Shown here one piece after another: positions 9,726-18,716 of a stretch of DNA of 64,000 bases. Origin of the DNA: Collimonas antrihumi (GTDB taxonomy: Bacteria; Pseudomonadota; Gammaproteobacteria; Burkholderiales; Burkholderiaceae_D). The notes under the pieces are model-generated. The model had not been told where the DNA came from, ran no database searches, and worked only from the letters and a program-made list of their open reading frames with translations. How positions within the stretch are numbered: the first letter of the stretch is position 1; each line of letters starts with the position of its first letter. Where the stretch lies: the NCBI RefSeq assembly GCF_018304965.1, contig NZ_JAGQED010000016.1, positions 30,808 to 94,807 on the forward strand, given 5' to 3'. Position numbers and translations under genes: made by a program.

Positions 9726-10306
9726 GGGGCCTTCAATTTATTGATGCGTTTGGCGAGCCGTTCCAGATCGTCGCGCAACCTGGTGACATCATTCGTAAAA
9801 TCGGATACCGCCTGTGGCCGCACCAGCATCGGTTGTTCTTCCAGCAAATATTCGGCGACGTTTTCCGCTAGCTTCTTGTGGGTCGCCAAGGCGCCGGCAA
9901 TCAGCGCATTGCCGCCCGCCACGATACGCACGGCAGCGATATCGCCGACCAGTTTGCTCAGATCGTGTTCGGCATCCCAGCGTAAACCCTGGCTGACTTG
10001 CGAAATGGCGTTGGCAAAATCGGCATCGCCATCGATCTTCACGTAGGAAAAAGCGCGCTCGCGGTTCTGCGCAATCAGCGGCAGATCGGCCAGGTTGACG
10101 CGAATCGTGACGTTCACGGCCGCGTCCGGCGGCGGCGCTTGCAGCAGTCCGTCGGCGCTGACCTGCCAACTCAGTTTGACCGCGCCGCCGTCGAAACAGG
10201 CGACTTTATCCGCGTGCGACGCCAGGATGCGCTGCGCCCATGGTTCTTGCGCCAGTAAATGATTGATGGCGGCGGTGATCGGCGTGAAATTGATTGGAGG
10301 AGTCAT
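9722..10306 (-). CDS. ubiJ: UbiJ, SCP2-domain ubiquinone biosynthesis accessory factor
   Basis: The start is ATG 10306 ([11 protein letters not shown]) with GGAGG just upstream; 194 residues. The N-terminal part is an SCP2-like lipid-binding domain and the C-terminus (about 150-194, ending [17 protein letters not shown]) is a coiled coil, matching UbiJ, which with UbiK organises the soluble Ubi complex. It is coupled to ubiB by an ATGA overlap and preceded by the terminator of the Tim44-like gene. Confidence 0.9.
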   Translation of the reverse strand: MTPPINFTPITAAINHLLAQEPWAQRILASHADKVACFDGGAVKLSWQVSADGLLQAPPPDAAVNVTIRVNLADLPLIAQNRERAFSYVKIDGDADFANAISQVSQGLRWDAEHDLSKLVGDIAAVRIVAGGNALIAGALATHKKLAENVAEYLLEEQPMLVRPQAVSDFTNDVTRLRDDLERLAKRINKLKAP

Positions 10307-10316
10307 GGTCAGAAAG

Positions 10317-10346
10317 CAAAACCGCCCGTGACTATTCACGGGCGGT
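10317..10346 (-). terminator. Terminator of the Tim44-like gene
   Basis: ACCGCCCGTG (10321-10330) and CACGGGCGGT (10337-10346) form a perfect 10-bp stem with a six-base loop; on the minus strand it is followed by TTTTGCTTT. It lies just upstream of ubiJ, so ubiJ-ubiB should have its own promoter or depend on readthrough. Confidence 0.85.
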
Positions 10347-10406
10347 CCCAAGTTTATCAGTTTGTCAGGCCTAAAGCCCGCTTACAACCTTAGCATTTAT
10401 GCACTC

Positions 10407-11369
10407 TTAGGCATTGATCTGCTGAATCCCTGCCAAAACCCAGCCGCCCTGTCCCGATTGCGGCTTGGACAGGTTCCAGACCTCGGTGAACGGTTCCGCC
10501 GATGCTTCCGGCACTTCCTTGATCAGGCCGGTGAATTTGACACTGGCCAGATAGTCGCTGCCGACGGTTTCTATGCCCATCAACTCGCCATCCAGCTGCA
10601 CCACATCGGTATTGTTAGGCGATGCGCCGCGCTCTTGCAATTGCAGACGCAGTTCGCCGAACATTTCCGGCGTGGTGAATTCGCGGATATCGTTGATATC
10701 CGCCTTATCCCAGGCGGCTTGCAGACGAATGAAATAAGTCTTGGCGCTACGTACGAAGCCCGGCACATCGAAATCCGCAGGGATGCCCCAAGGCGCACTG
10801 TGACCGGCCGCAACTGAATCCGCCTGCAGTGCAGAAGGCTGGAACGAAGGGCCGGAATTGATGCGCGAGCCGATTTCAGGCGTAAAGCCGGAAGAGTTGC
10901 TGTCGAAACTGGCGGCAGGCGAATTGGTGCCGGGAATTGAGCTGGAATTCGCGCCAGAATAAGCGGCAGGCGCCGGCGTATTGCCAGCCTTTCGCATTAC
11001 CAGTCGCACAACAAAAATTACCGCGACTGCGAGCAAAGCTATCATCAGGAAAGAACCGAATGCGCCGCCCATGCCGAAGTGCGACATCAACGCTCCCAGG
11101 CCAAGGCCCAGCAAAGCGCCACCCAGGATACCTTTCCAAGGGCTGGCCGGTTTAGGCGGGATCGATTGCGGGGTAGCAGCAGGTGCTGCCGGCTTGGCCT
11201 GGTTGGCGTTGCCGAAATTCTGCGTCGGCTGGCTTGGCGCCTGGCGGGAAATCCCGGACGACTGTTTGCCGAACGAACCGCCGCCACCCAGGCGACGCGC
11301 ATCGGCATTCGATATTGTCAACGACAAGGTGCTTGCGACCATCAGCAGCACCAGCAAAAATCTCTTCAT
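10407..11369 (-). CDS. Tim44-like domain protein
   Basis: 320 residues. A signal peptide or first membrane segment (about 1-24) is followed by a Gly/Ser/Gln/Pro-rich linker, then by hydrophobic stretches around 78-122 (GILGGALLGLGLGALMSHFG and FLMIALLAVAVIFVVRLV) and a C-terminal Tim44-like domain (about 200-320, with FVRSAKTYFIRLQAAWDKAD). The role is unknown in bacteria. It lies between ubiE and ubiJ, its conserved position in Burkholderiales. ubiE ends nine bases upstream of its start. Confidence 0.88.
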   Translation of the reverse strand: MKRFLLVLLMVASTLSLTISNADARRLGGGGSFGKQSSGISRQAPSQPTQNFGNANQAKPAAPAATPQSIPPKPASPWKGILGGALLGLGLGALMSHFGMGGAFGSFLMIALLAVAVIFVVRLVMRKAGNTPAPAAYSGANSSSIPGTNSPAASFDSNSSGFTPEIGSRINSGPSFQPSALQADSVAAGHSAPWGIPADFDVPGFVRSAKTYFIRLQAAWDKADINDIREFTTPEMFGELRLQLQERGASPNNTDVVQLDGELMGIETVGSDYLASVKFTGLIKEVPEASAEPFTEVWNLSKPQSGQGGWVLAGIQQINA

Positions 11370-11377
11370 GCGAGCTC

Positions 11378-12112
11378 CTACAGTTTTATGCCGGTATGCA
11401 AGGCCGCCACGCCGGCAGTTAAATTGAAATACTCAACCCGCGCCAGACCGGCATCCGTCATCATCTGCTTCAGGGTGTCCTGATCGGGATGCATTCGGAT
11501 CGACTCAGCCAGGTAACGGTAGCTTTCAGAATCATTGGCAATTTTCTTGCCCAGCCACGGTAATACGGAAAACGAGTAAACGTCGTAAGGTTTTTTCAGC
11601 GGTTCCCAGACTTTCGAAAACTCCAACACCAGCAACTTGCCGCCCGGCTTCAATACGCGCCGCATTTCTGCCAGCGCCGCATCCTTGTGCGTCATGTTGC
11701 GCAAACCGAATGCCACCGATACCCGGTCGAAATAATTGTCCGGAAACGGCAATTTCTCCGCATCACAGAGTAAGGTGGGGGTGGAAAGGCCAGTATTCAA
11801 GAGGCGGTCGCGACCCACGCGTAGCATGGACTCGTTGATATCTGTCAGCCAGACTTCGCCGGCAGGTCCCGCGCGCTTGGCGAAAGCCTTGGCCAGATCG
11901 CCGGTGCCGCCGGCAATATCCAGCACTTTGAAGCCCGGGCGGATCGCCGCCTGGGCAATGGTGAAAATTTTCCAGACACGATGCAGACCAGCCGACATCA
12001 AATCGTTCATGACATCGTATTTGGGAGCGACCGAGTGGAAAACTTCGGCAACTTTGTGGACTTTATCGTCCTCGGAGACGGTTTTATAACCGAAATGCGT
12101 GGTGTTGGTCAT
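11378..12112 (-). CDS. ubiE: Demethylmenaquinone/ubiquinone C-methyltransferase UbiE
   Basis: The start is ATG 12112 ([17 protein letters not shown]), the conserved N-terminus of the family; a longer frame adds 12 non-conserved residues. 244 residues. SAM motif I is [40 protein letters not shown] and [10 protein letters not shown] follow. It performs the C-methylation step of ubiquinone (and menaquinone, where made). In relatives DUF971 lies directly upstream; here the two are separated by about 18.6 kb of catabolic genes. Confidence 0.96.
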   Translation of the reverse strand: MTNTTHFGYKTVSEDDKVHKVAEVFHSVAPKYDVMNDLMSAGLHRVWKIFTIAQAAIRPGFKVLDIAGGTGDLAKAFAKRAGPAGEVWLTDINESMLRVGRDRLLNTGLSTPTLLCDAEKLPFPDNYFDRVSVAFGLRNMTHKDAALAEMRRVLKPGGKLLVLEFSKVWEPLKKPYDVYSFSVLPWLGKKIANDSESYRYLAESIRMHPDQDTLKQMMTDAGLARVEYFNLTAGVAALHTGIKL

Positions 12113-12196
12113 GGTGGCAAGCTTATTTGGCAGACTTACATTATACAAGTCCCGCCAAGGGTTGCCTGGCTTGCCGAATAATCTATAGGAAGTTTG

Positions 12197-12216
12197 TCAC
12201 CGGCATGAACCGGTGA
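12197..12216 (-). terminator. Hairpin downstream of the phosphonate oxidoreductase gene
   Basis: TCACCGG (12197-12203) pairs exactly with CCGGTGA (12210-12216), loop of six. It lies 18 bases after the stop of the minus-strand gene at 12235 and before ubiE. There is no real T-run, so termination is uncertain. Confidence 0.4.
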
Positions 12217-12234
12217 TGCATGACATAAAAACAA

Positions 12235-13623
12235 TCAAGCCTTGTCAGCCTTACCCGCAGCGTTGGCCAGCTTGCTCAACATCTGGTCCAGCAACCATGG
12301 CTTGCGGTCCTGGTCTTCTGCCAGTTCCTTGCGCCGGATAGCGTCGCGCACTACCAGCGAACCGATGTAACGCAACGGCTCCGGCGGGAACTGACCGCGC
12401 GGGCCGGCTGCCAGCGGGCTGCGGCTCCACGCATTATCAACACCCAGCACCAGCGACGACAATAATTGCCCGCCCATGTAGCTGGGGCCGACGCCGTTGC
12501 CGGAATAACCAAAGCCATAAAACACATTCGGCATGTCATTCAACCGTCCGAAGAACGGGAAGCCGGTTACCGAGCGATCTGACGGGCCGTTCCAGCTGGC
12601 GGTGATCGGCACGCCGGCCAGTGCCGGGAAGAAATCATGCAAGCTGCGTTTGAGCAGCTGCTCATAAGGCGAGCGCTGATCGAATACCGGCAGGATGCGG
12701 CCACGCCAGGCGAAGGTGTTGCCGCCTTTGCCCAGCATCAGGCGGCCGTCTTCGGTAGTACGGTAATAAAACACGAATGTGCGCGAATCCAATACCGATA
12801 CGCCGTCCGTCAGACCGATGCTCTGTAATAGCTCAGGACATTTTTCAGTAATCACCATATCGCTGGAGACCACTGCCAGGGTGCGTTCGAATTGCGGGAA
12901 GCGGCTGGCCATCCAGGCGTTGATGGCCAATACCATCTTGCCGACCTGCAGGCTGCCGGCCGGCGTTTGCAGCGTGACCGTGGCGCCAGGCGTGAACGAC
13001 AGCATCGGCGTTCTTTCGTAAATCCGTATCCCCATTTCCAACGCAACCCGGCGCAAGCCACGCACCAGTTTGCCAGGATGCACCGTCGCAGCCATCGGCG
13101 AGAACACGCCGGCAAGATTGCGTGTCGAACCGGAACGACGCTGTACTTCGGCGTCTGGCAGCGAATGGTAGGAACTGATGCCTTGCCGCTGCAACTCTTC
13201 CAGCACCGGGTCCAGCACGCCCAGTTGCGCCTTGGTGGTGGAGGTATACAAAGTGCCGTCCTGACGGAATTCAGCGTCGATCTTGTGTTCACGGCAAAAA
13301 TTGCCGATGTGATCGACTACCGCTTCCGAGGCTTTGACCAGGCGCACGGCCTCGGCTTCGCCGAACAAACGGCGCAGAGTAAAAAATTTTGTGGCCCAGG
13401 TCAGCAGGCAGCCTCCGTTGCGGCCACTGGCGCCGGCGCCGCACAGATCGCTTTCGATGATGGCAATGTCCAGCGCCGGGTTTTGCTGCTTGAGCTGGAT
13501 CGCAGTCCACAAACCGGTAAAGCCGCCGCCGACAATGCCGACGTCCGCCTTTTGTTGACCTTGCAGCGCCGGGGCCAACTCACCGTCGGCGAATAGTGCA
13601 TCTTCCAACCAGAATGGGCGCAT
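12235..13623 (-). CDS. FAD-dependent aminophosphonate oxidoreductase
   Basis: 462 residues of the DAO (glycine/D-amino-acid oxidase) fold. The dinucleotide-binding site is VGIVGGGFTGLWTAIQLKQ near residue 28, and the conserved block GAGASGRNGGCLL follows. Among DAO enzymes it resembles those linked to phosphonate operons (TIGR03329-type putative aminophosphonate oxidoreductases); general gamma-glutamylputrescine oxidase-like enzymes look similar. From its neighbours it is inferred to oxidise the C-N bond of 2-aminoethylphosphonate or an N-substituted or hydroxylated form, giving phosphonoacetaldehyde or a related product. It is last in the minus-strand arm, after the HD gene. Confidence 0.82.
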   Translation of the reverse strand: MRPFWLEDALFADGELAPALQGQQKADVGIVGGGFTGLWTAIQLKQQNPALDIAIIESDLCGAGASGRNGGCLLTWATKFFTLRRLFGEAEAVRLVKASEAVVDHIGNFCREHKIDAEFRQDGTLYTSTTKAQLGVLDPVLEELQRQGISSYHSLPDAEVQRRSGSTRNLAGVFSPMAATVHPGKLVRGLRRVALEMGIRIYERTPMLSFTPGATVTLQTPAGSLQVGKMVLAINAWMASRFPQFERTLAVVSSDMVITEKCPELLQSIGLTDGVSVLDSRTFVFYYRTTEDGRLMLGKGGNTFAWRGRILPVFDQRSPYEQLLKRSLHDFFPALAGVPITASWNGPSDRSVTGFPFFGRLNDMPNVFYGFGYSGNGVGPSYMGGQLLSSLVLGVDNAWSRSPLAAGPRGQFPPEPLRYIGSLVVRDAIRRKELAEDQDRKPWLLDQMLSKLANAAGKADKA

Positions 13624-13656
13624 GGGTTTTCGATCCTAGGTGAGTAATGATTGGAC

Positions 13657-13690
13657 GGTAACTAAGCGGTAACTAAGCAGTGACTAAAGC
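13657..13690. repeat. 11-bp tandem repeat across the stop codon of the HD gene
   Basis: GGTAACTAAGC occurs twice in direct succession (13657-13667, 13668-13678), followed by the variant AGTGACTAAAGC (13679-13690). The stop codon of the HD gene (13673-13675, minus) is in the second copy; the third is still in the coding region and encodes the last residues. Confidence 0.85.
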
Positions 13691-14224
13691 ACAGGTAGAC
13701 ATCAATTTTGAGAAATGCCGCAAATCGGGAGTCGCCATTCCTTCCACCTTGGCCTGGTCGTCCCACAACCTCAGGCTGACTGCATCCGCGGCATAAGGCC
13801 GGGCGATGAATTTCGCGGCATCGATGGCGGAAAAAACGCCGCCCTGCAATTCCAGGCTACGCTTCGAATCCTCGGACAGACGCCCCCAATAAGCGCTGTC
13901 CGTGGCGCACAGATAACGCTTGGCGTCGACGTGCAAACGAATCGGCTCGAGTACCGCAGGGCTGAACAAACCACGCAGATACGGTATCGCGAAATATTGA
14001 TGGGTATCGTCGACGCCACGCGCGGATGGCGTCTCGCCTTGCGGATTCAGCAGGTGTCCGAGATCGTGCAGCAACGCAGCGCAGACCAGCTCCGGCTCAG
14101 CGCCGGCCTGCTCTGCCAGGGTGGCCGATTGCAGCGCGTGCTGCAACTGGTTGACCGGCTCACCGCTATATATCTCGTGGCCGCCACGGTCGAACAGTTC
14201 GCAAATTTGCGGGATAGTCAGCAT
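13673..14224 (-). CDS. PhnZ-like HD-domain protein of phosphonate degradation
   Basis: 183 residues. The spacing of likely metal ligands follows PhnZ, the diiron oxygenase that splits 2-amino-1-hydroxyethylphosphonate: Tyr19, His29, His53-Asp54 (in LLHDLGHLL), His75, His98 and an Asp near 155-156 (LWDDQ). Intervals of 10, 24, 22, 23 and about 57 residues are close to those known for PhnZ. It also fits the phosphonate-operon-associated HD family. The partner alpha-ketoglutarate hydroxylase of the classic PhnY*-PhnZ pair is not in this window, so an oxygenase role is likely but its substrate supply is unclear. The gene lies 49 bases after phnA. Confidence 0.82.
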   Translation of the reverse strand: MLTIPQICELFDRGGHEIYSGEPVNQLQHALQSATLAEQAGAEPELVCAALLHDLGHLLNPQGETPSARGVDDTHQYFAIPYLRGLFSPAVLEPIRLHVDAKRYLCATDSAYWGRLSEDSKRSLELQGGVFSAIDAAKFIARPYAADAVSLRLWDDQAKVEGMATPDLRHFSKLMSTCALVTA

Positions 14225-14273
14225 CGCATCCTCGAATCCGGTTTTCAGAGTACTGGAAATCTATTGCGCGTAC

Positions 14274-15509
<1,236 letters not shown>

Positions 15510-15543
15510 TCACTTTCGCTGCGAGTCGATGAGTTACGGCCAG

Positions 15544-16257
15544 TTAGCTGGCTGCTGGTACAGCGCTGTCAATGCCGACGGCTTGCGCTTGTGCCTTATG
15601 CATGCGGTTACGGCCGGCGACTGCGTGTTCGCGCATGATGTCGCCTGCAGCTTGCGAGTCGCCGCTGGCGATGGCGTCGACGATCTTGTGATGCTCAGTG
15701 GTTGAAGTCGGCAGGCTGCCCTTTTGCGCCAGCGCCGAGCGGCGGAACAAATTGAGTTCGTTGACCAGGCGCCGATAGGTATGCAACAGCTTCTTGTTGA
15801 CGGTGAACTGCACCAGCGAATCATGAAAGCTCAGATTCAACTTCAGGTAACCATCGACGTCGCCCAGCGCCACCATGCCATCCATGCGATCAAGCAGCGT
15901 GCGCAACTCCTGCACCTGGCCCGGCTTGATGGTCGCTGCCAGCTTGCGGCCGATCAACTCATCCAATGCGGCCCGCACTTCATAGATTTCATCGGCTTCT
16001 TCGACCGAGATCTGGCGCACGAAGACGCCGCAGTTCTTTTCCTGCTGGACCAGCCCCGCCTCTTCCAGCGCCCGGAACGCCTCGCGCACCGGACCACGTG
16101 AAACCCCCAGCATTTCCGCCAGCGAGACTTCATTGAGCTTGTCGCCGGCAACCAGATCGCCCGCCAGGATCATGCGCTCCAGCTCTTTCTGCACTAGCGA
16201 AGGCAGCGAGTTTTTCTGGACCAGGGCGATGGTGTTCATGGTGCGGTTAGTGGTCAT
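15544..16257 (-). CDS. phnR: GntR/FadR-family regulator of phosphonate use
   Basis: 237 residues from ATG 16257 (MTTNRTMNTIALV); an upstream extension is out of character. An N-terminal winged helix (about 25-85, with SLAEMLGVSRGPVREAFRAL) is followed by an FCD-type effector domain (about 90-215), so it belongs to the FadR subfamily and resembles the phosphonate-associated regulator of Burkholderia (TIGR03338). It is transcribed divergently from phnS and first in the phnA arm. A perfect ACATGA/TCATGT palindrome 66-81 bases upstream is a likely operator, suggesting autoregulation and control of both arms. Confidence 0.88.
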   Translation of the reverse strand: MTTNRTMNTIALVQKNSLPSLVQKELERMILAGDLVAGDKLNEVSLAEMLGVSRGPVREAFRALEEAGLVQQEKNCGVFVRQISVEEADEIYEVRAALDELIGRKLAATIKPGQVQELRTLLDRMDGMVALGDVDGYLKLNLSFHDSLVQFTVNKKLLHTYRRLVNELNLFRRSALAQKGSLPTSTTEHHKIVDAIASGDSQAAGDIMREHAVAGRNRMHKAQAQAVGIDSAVPAAS

Positions 16258-16286
16258 GGCGGATCTTTTTTCGAGTTGGTGATTGC

Positions 16287-16316
16287 ACTTTAATTTAACA
16301 GCGTGTAGATTGTCAA
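16287..16316 (-). promoter_or_regulatory. Candidate promoter of phnR
   Basis: On the minus strand there is a perfect -35 TTGACA (16316-16311) followed after 17-18 bases by TTAAAG or TAAAGT. It lies about 30-60 bases before the phnR ATG. No experimental start is known. Confidence 0.5.
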
Positions 16317-16322
16317 CAAAAT

Positions 16323-16338
16323 ACATGAAACATCATGT
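16323..16338. promoter_or_regulatory. Candidate PhnR operator
   Basis: ACATGA-AACA-TCATGT is a perfect 6-bp inverted repeat with a four-base spacer in the divergent phnR/phnS intergenic region, just upstream of the candidate -35 box. The size suits a GntR/FadR dimer. Confidence 0.5.
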
Positions 16339-16474
16339 AATAAAAAACAACCTGAAAAAAAACAAAAACCAAGAAAAACAAGGCGCAAAAAAGCAGTCCC
16401 CGCAACAGAATGACCAGGTTTCAATATTGGCAGCATCACGGTAGACGATTTGCTCAACATCTGAGGAGATGGCA

Positions 16475-17539
16475 ATGAAACAGCATTTTGCACGAATCCT
16501 GCGCGCAAGCGCAGCAGCCGGAGTTGTAACAGTCCTGCTAGGCGCCGGCCTTGCCCTGACGGCAGCCAGCAGCCATGCCCAGTCTAAAACCTCGCTGCTG
16601 GTATATACCGCGCTGGAAACCGACGCCATGAAGCAATACAAGGACGGTTTCGAAAAGGCCAATCCGAATGTCGAAATCCGCTGGGTGCGCGACTCGACTG
16701 GCGTCGTCACTGCCAAATTGCTGGCCGAAAAGAACAATCCGCAAGCCGATGTAGTGGTCGGCCTGGCCGCCACCAGCCTGGCGCTGCTGGGCCAGGAAGG
16801 CATGCTGCTGCCGTATGAACCAAGCGGCATGAAACAGCTCAATCCGGCCTACGTAGATAGCGCCCGGCCGCCAAACTGGGTCGGCATGGACGTATGGGGC
16901 GCGACCATTTGCTTCAATACGGTCGAAGCCAAGAAACTGAACCTGCCCAAACCAACCAGCTGGCAAGATTTGACCAAGCCGATCTACAAAGGCCAGATCG
17001 TCATGCCGCATCCGGCTTCCAGCGGCACCGGTTACCTGGATGTCACCGCCTGGCTGCAAATGTTCGGCGAAGCCAACGGCTGGAAGTACATGGATGCGCT
17101 GCATCAGAACATCGCCCAATATACTCACTCAGGCTCCAAACCCTGCACCATGGCCGGCACCGGCGAATTTCCTATCGGCATTTCATTTGAGTTCCGCGGC
17201 CATCAGGTAAAACGCAGCGGTGCTCCGATCGATTTGATTTTCCCGAAAGAAGGCCTAGGCTGGGATGTAGAAGCCAGCGGCATCATGAAGGGCACCAAAA
17301 ACCTGGACGCAGCGAAGAAACTGGTCGACTGGATGAGCAGCAAGGACGCCAACCAGGTCAGCGCCAACTGGTGGGCCATTGTCGCCTATCCTGGCATTGC
17401 CAAAAAAGTCGAAGGCATCCCGGATAATTACGAAAAACTGCTGATCGCGCCGAACGATTTCAACTGGTCGGCCAAGAATCGCGAGCGTATCCTGGCTGAA
17501 TGGGGCACGCGTTACAACTCCAAGGCGGAAAAGAAGTAA
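16475..17539 (+). CDS. phnS: 2-Aminoethylphosphonate ABC transporter, substrate-binding protein
   Basis: The start is ATG 16475 because GAGGAG lies six bases upstream; ATG 16469 overlaps that site. 354 residues with a signal peptide (cleavage near SSHAQS, about residue 35) and a periplasmic iron/AEP-type binding fold: LLVYTALETDAMKQYKDGFE, then VWGATICFNT and GTGYLDVTAWLQMFGE. It captures 2-aminoethylphosphonate for the PhnT/permease complex, the assignment resting on neighbours phnW and phnA. It opens the plus-strand arm, which runs phnS-phnT-permease-phnW. Confidence 0.92.
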   Translation: MKQHFARILRASAAAGVVTVLLGAGLALTAASSHAQSKTSLLVYTALETDAMKQYKDGFEKANPNVEIRWVRDSTGVVTAKLLAEKNNPQADVVVGLAATSLALLGQEGMLLPYEPSGMKQLNPAYVDSARPPNWVGMDVWGATICFNTVEAKKLNLPKPTSWQDLTKPIYKGQIVMPHPASSGTGYLDVTAWLQMFGEANGWKYMDALHQNIAQYTHSGSKPCTMAGTGEFPIGISFEFRGHQVKRSGAPIDLIFPKEGLGWDVEASGIMKGTKNLDAAKKLVDWMSSKDANQVSANWWAIVAYPGIAKKVEGIPDNYEKLLIAPNDFNWSAKNRERILAEWGTRYNSKAEKK

Positions 17540-17576
17540 CGCCTCGCCATTCGTGACTACCCAGGAGCGCAGCATC

Positions 17577-18716
17577 ATGTCTCAGCAAAATCCTTGTCTG
17601 GCGTCCAAACCGTATTTGGCGCTGGAAAACATCTCGAAATCGTTCGGCAGCTTTCATGCGTTGCGCGATATCAACCTGACTGTTGCGGAAGGCGAGTTCG
17701 TCTGTTTCCTGGGGCCGTCCGGTTGTGGCAAAACCACCTTGCTGCGCATCATTGCCGGCCTCGAAAGCCAAGACCAGGGACGCATCGTCCAGGGCGGCAA
17801 AGACATATCCTGGCTAGCACCTATCAAGCGCGACTACGGCATCGTGTTCCAATCCTATGCGCTATTTCCCAACCTGACCATCGCCGACAACGTCGCCTAC
17901 GGCCTGGTCAACCGGCGCCAAAGCCGCAGCGCCACCGCGGAACGGGTGCAGGAATTGCTGACGCTAGCGGGCTTGCCCACCAGCGGCAAGAAATTCCCCG
18001 GGCAATTGTCTGGTGGCCAGCAACAGCGGATTGCGCTGGTGCGGGCGTTGGCGACCTCTCCAGGTTTGCTGTTGCTGGACGAGCCGCTATCGGCACTGGA
18101 CGCGCTGGAGCGAGTCCGGCTGCGCAGTGAAATCCGCCAGCTGCAGCAACGCCTGGGCGTTACCACCATCATGGTGACCCACGATCAGGAAGAAGCCTTG
18201 ACCATGGCCGACCGCATCGTGGTCATGAATCACGGTGCCATCGAACAATGCGGCAGCCCGCAGGACATCTACCTGCAACCGGGCTCACCCTTCGTTGCTT
18301 CTTTCGTCGGCAAGGTGAATATCCTGCGTGGCATTTCGCTTGGCGATGGCCATTTCCGCATCGGCAAGCTGGATTTCAACTGCGAATCGCGCGTCGATCA
18401 CATTCCAGCGGGCCAGCCGGTCAAAGTGTATTTGCGGCCGGAAGATTTTGTCGCCCGCAGCGTCGAACAGCGTACCCACAATCACGCCATGGCGGAAGTG
18501 AAGAAAATAGAGTTCCTGGGTGCATTCAGCTATCTGACGGTGGTGCTGGACGGCATGGAACAGCAACCGGTGGTGGCGTCGATGTCGCTCAATCTGCTGA
18601 AGGAACTGGATCTGGTCATCGGTAGCAAACTGCGGTATGGGCTGCTGCCGGAGCGCATCCGCGTATACCCGGATCACCAGCCAACGCAAACGCTAGCTCA
18701 AACGGCGGCAGCATGA
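17577..18716 (+). CDS. phnT: 2-Aminoethylphosphonate ABC transporter, ATP-binding protein
   Basis: The start is ATG 17577, with GGAG 9 bases upstream; a GTG at 17553 would add eight residues. 379 residues: Walker A GPSGCGKTT (about 49-57), signature LSGGQQQR, Walker B LLLLDEPLSALD, MVTHDQEEA and a C-terminal TOBE region. It powers AEP uptake. Its stop overlaps the permease start (ATGA). Confidence 0.93.
   Translation: MSQQNPCLASKPYLALENISKSFGSFHALRDINLTVAEGEFVCFLGPSGCGKTTLLRIIAGLESQDQGRIVQGGKDISWLAPIKRDYGIVFQSYALFPNLTIADNVAYGLVNRRQSRSATAERVQELLTLAGLPTSGKKFPGQLSGGQQQRIALVRALATSPGLLLLDEPLSALDALERVRLRSEIRQLQQRLGVTTIMVTHDQEEALTMADRIVVMNHGAIEQCGSPQDIYLQPGSPFVASFVGKVNILRGISLGDGHFRIGKLDFNCESRVDHIPAGQPVKVYLRPEDFVARSVEQRTHNHAMAEVKKIEFLGAFSYLTVVLDGMEQQPVVASMSLNLLKELDLVIGSKLRYGLLPERIRVYPDHQPTQTLAQTAAA

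Noticed and set aside
16333..16842. A 169-residue minus-strand frame opposite phnS
   Set aside because: Antisense to a gene with clear signal peptide and family motifs; it runs through the operator region.
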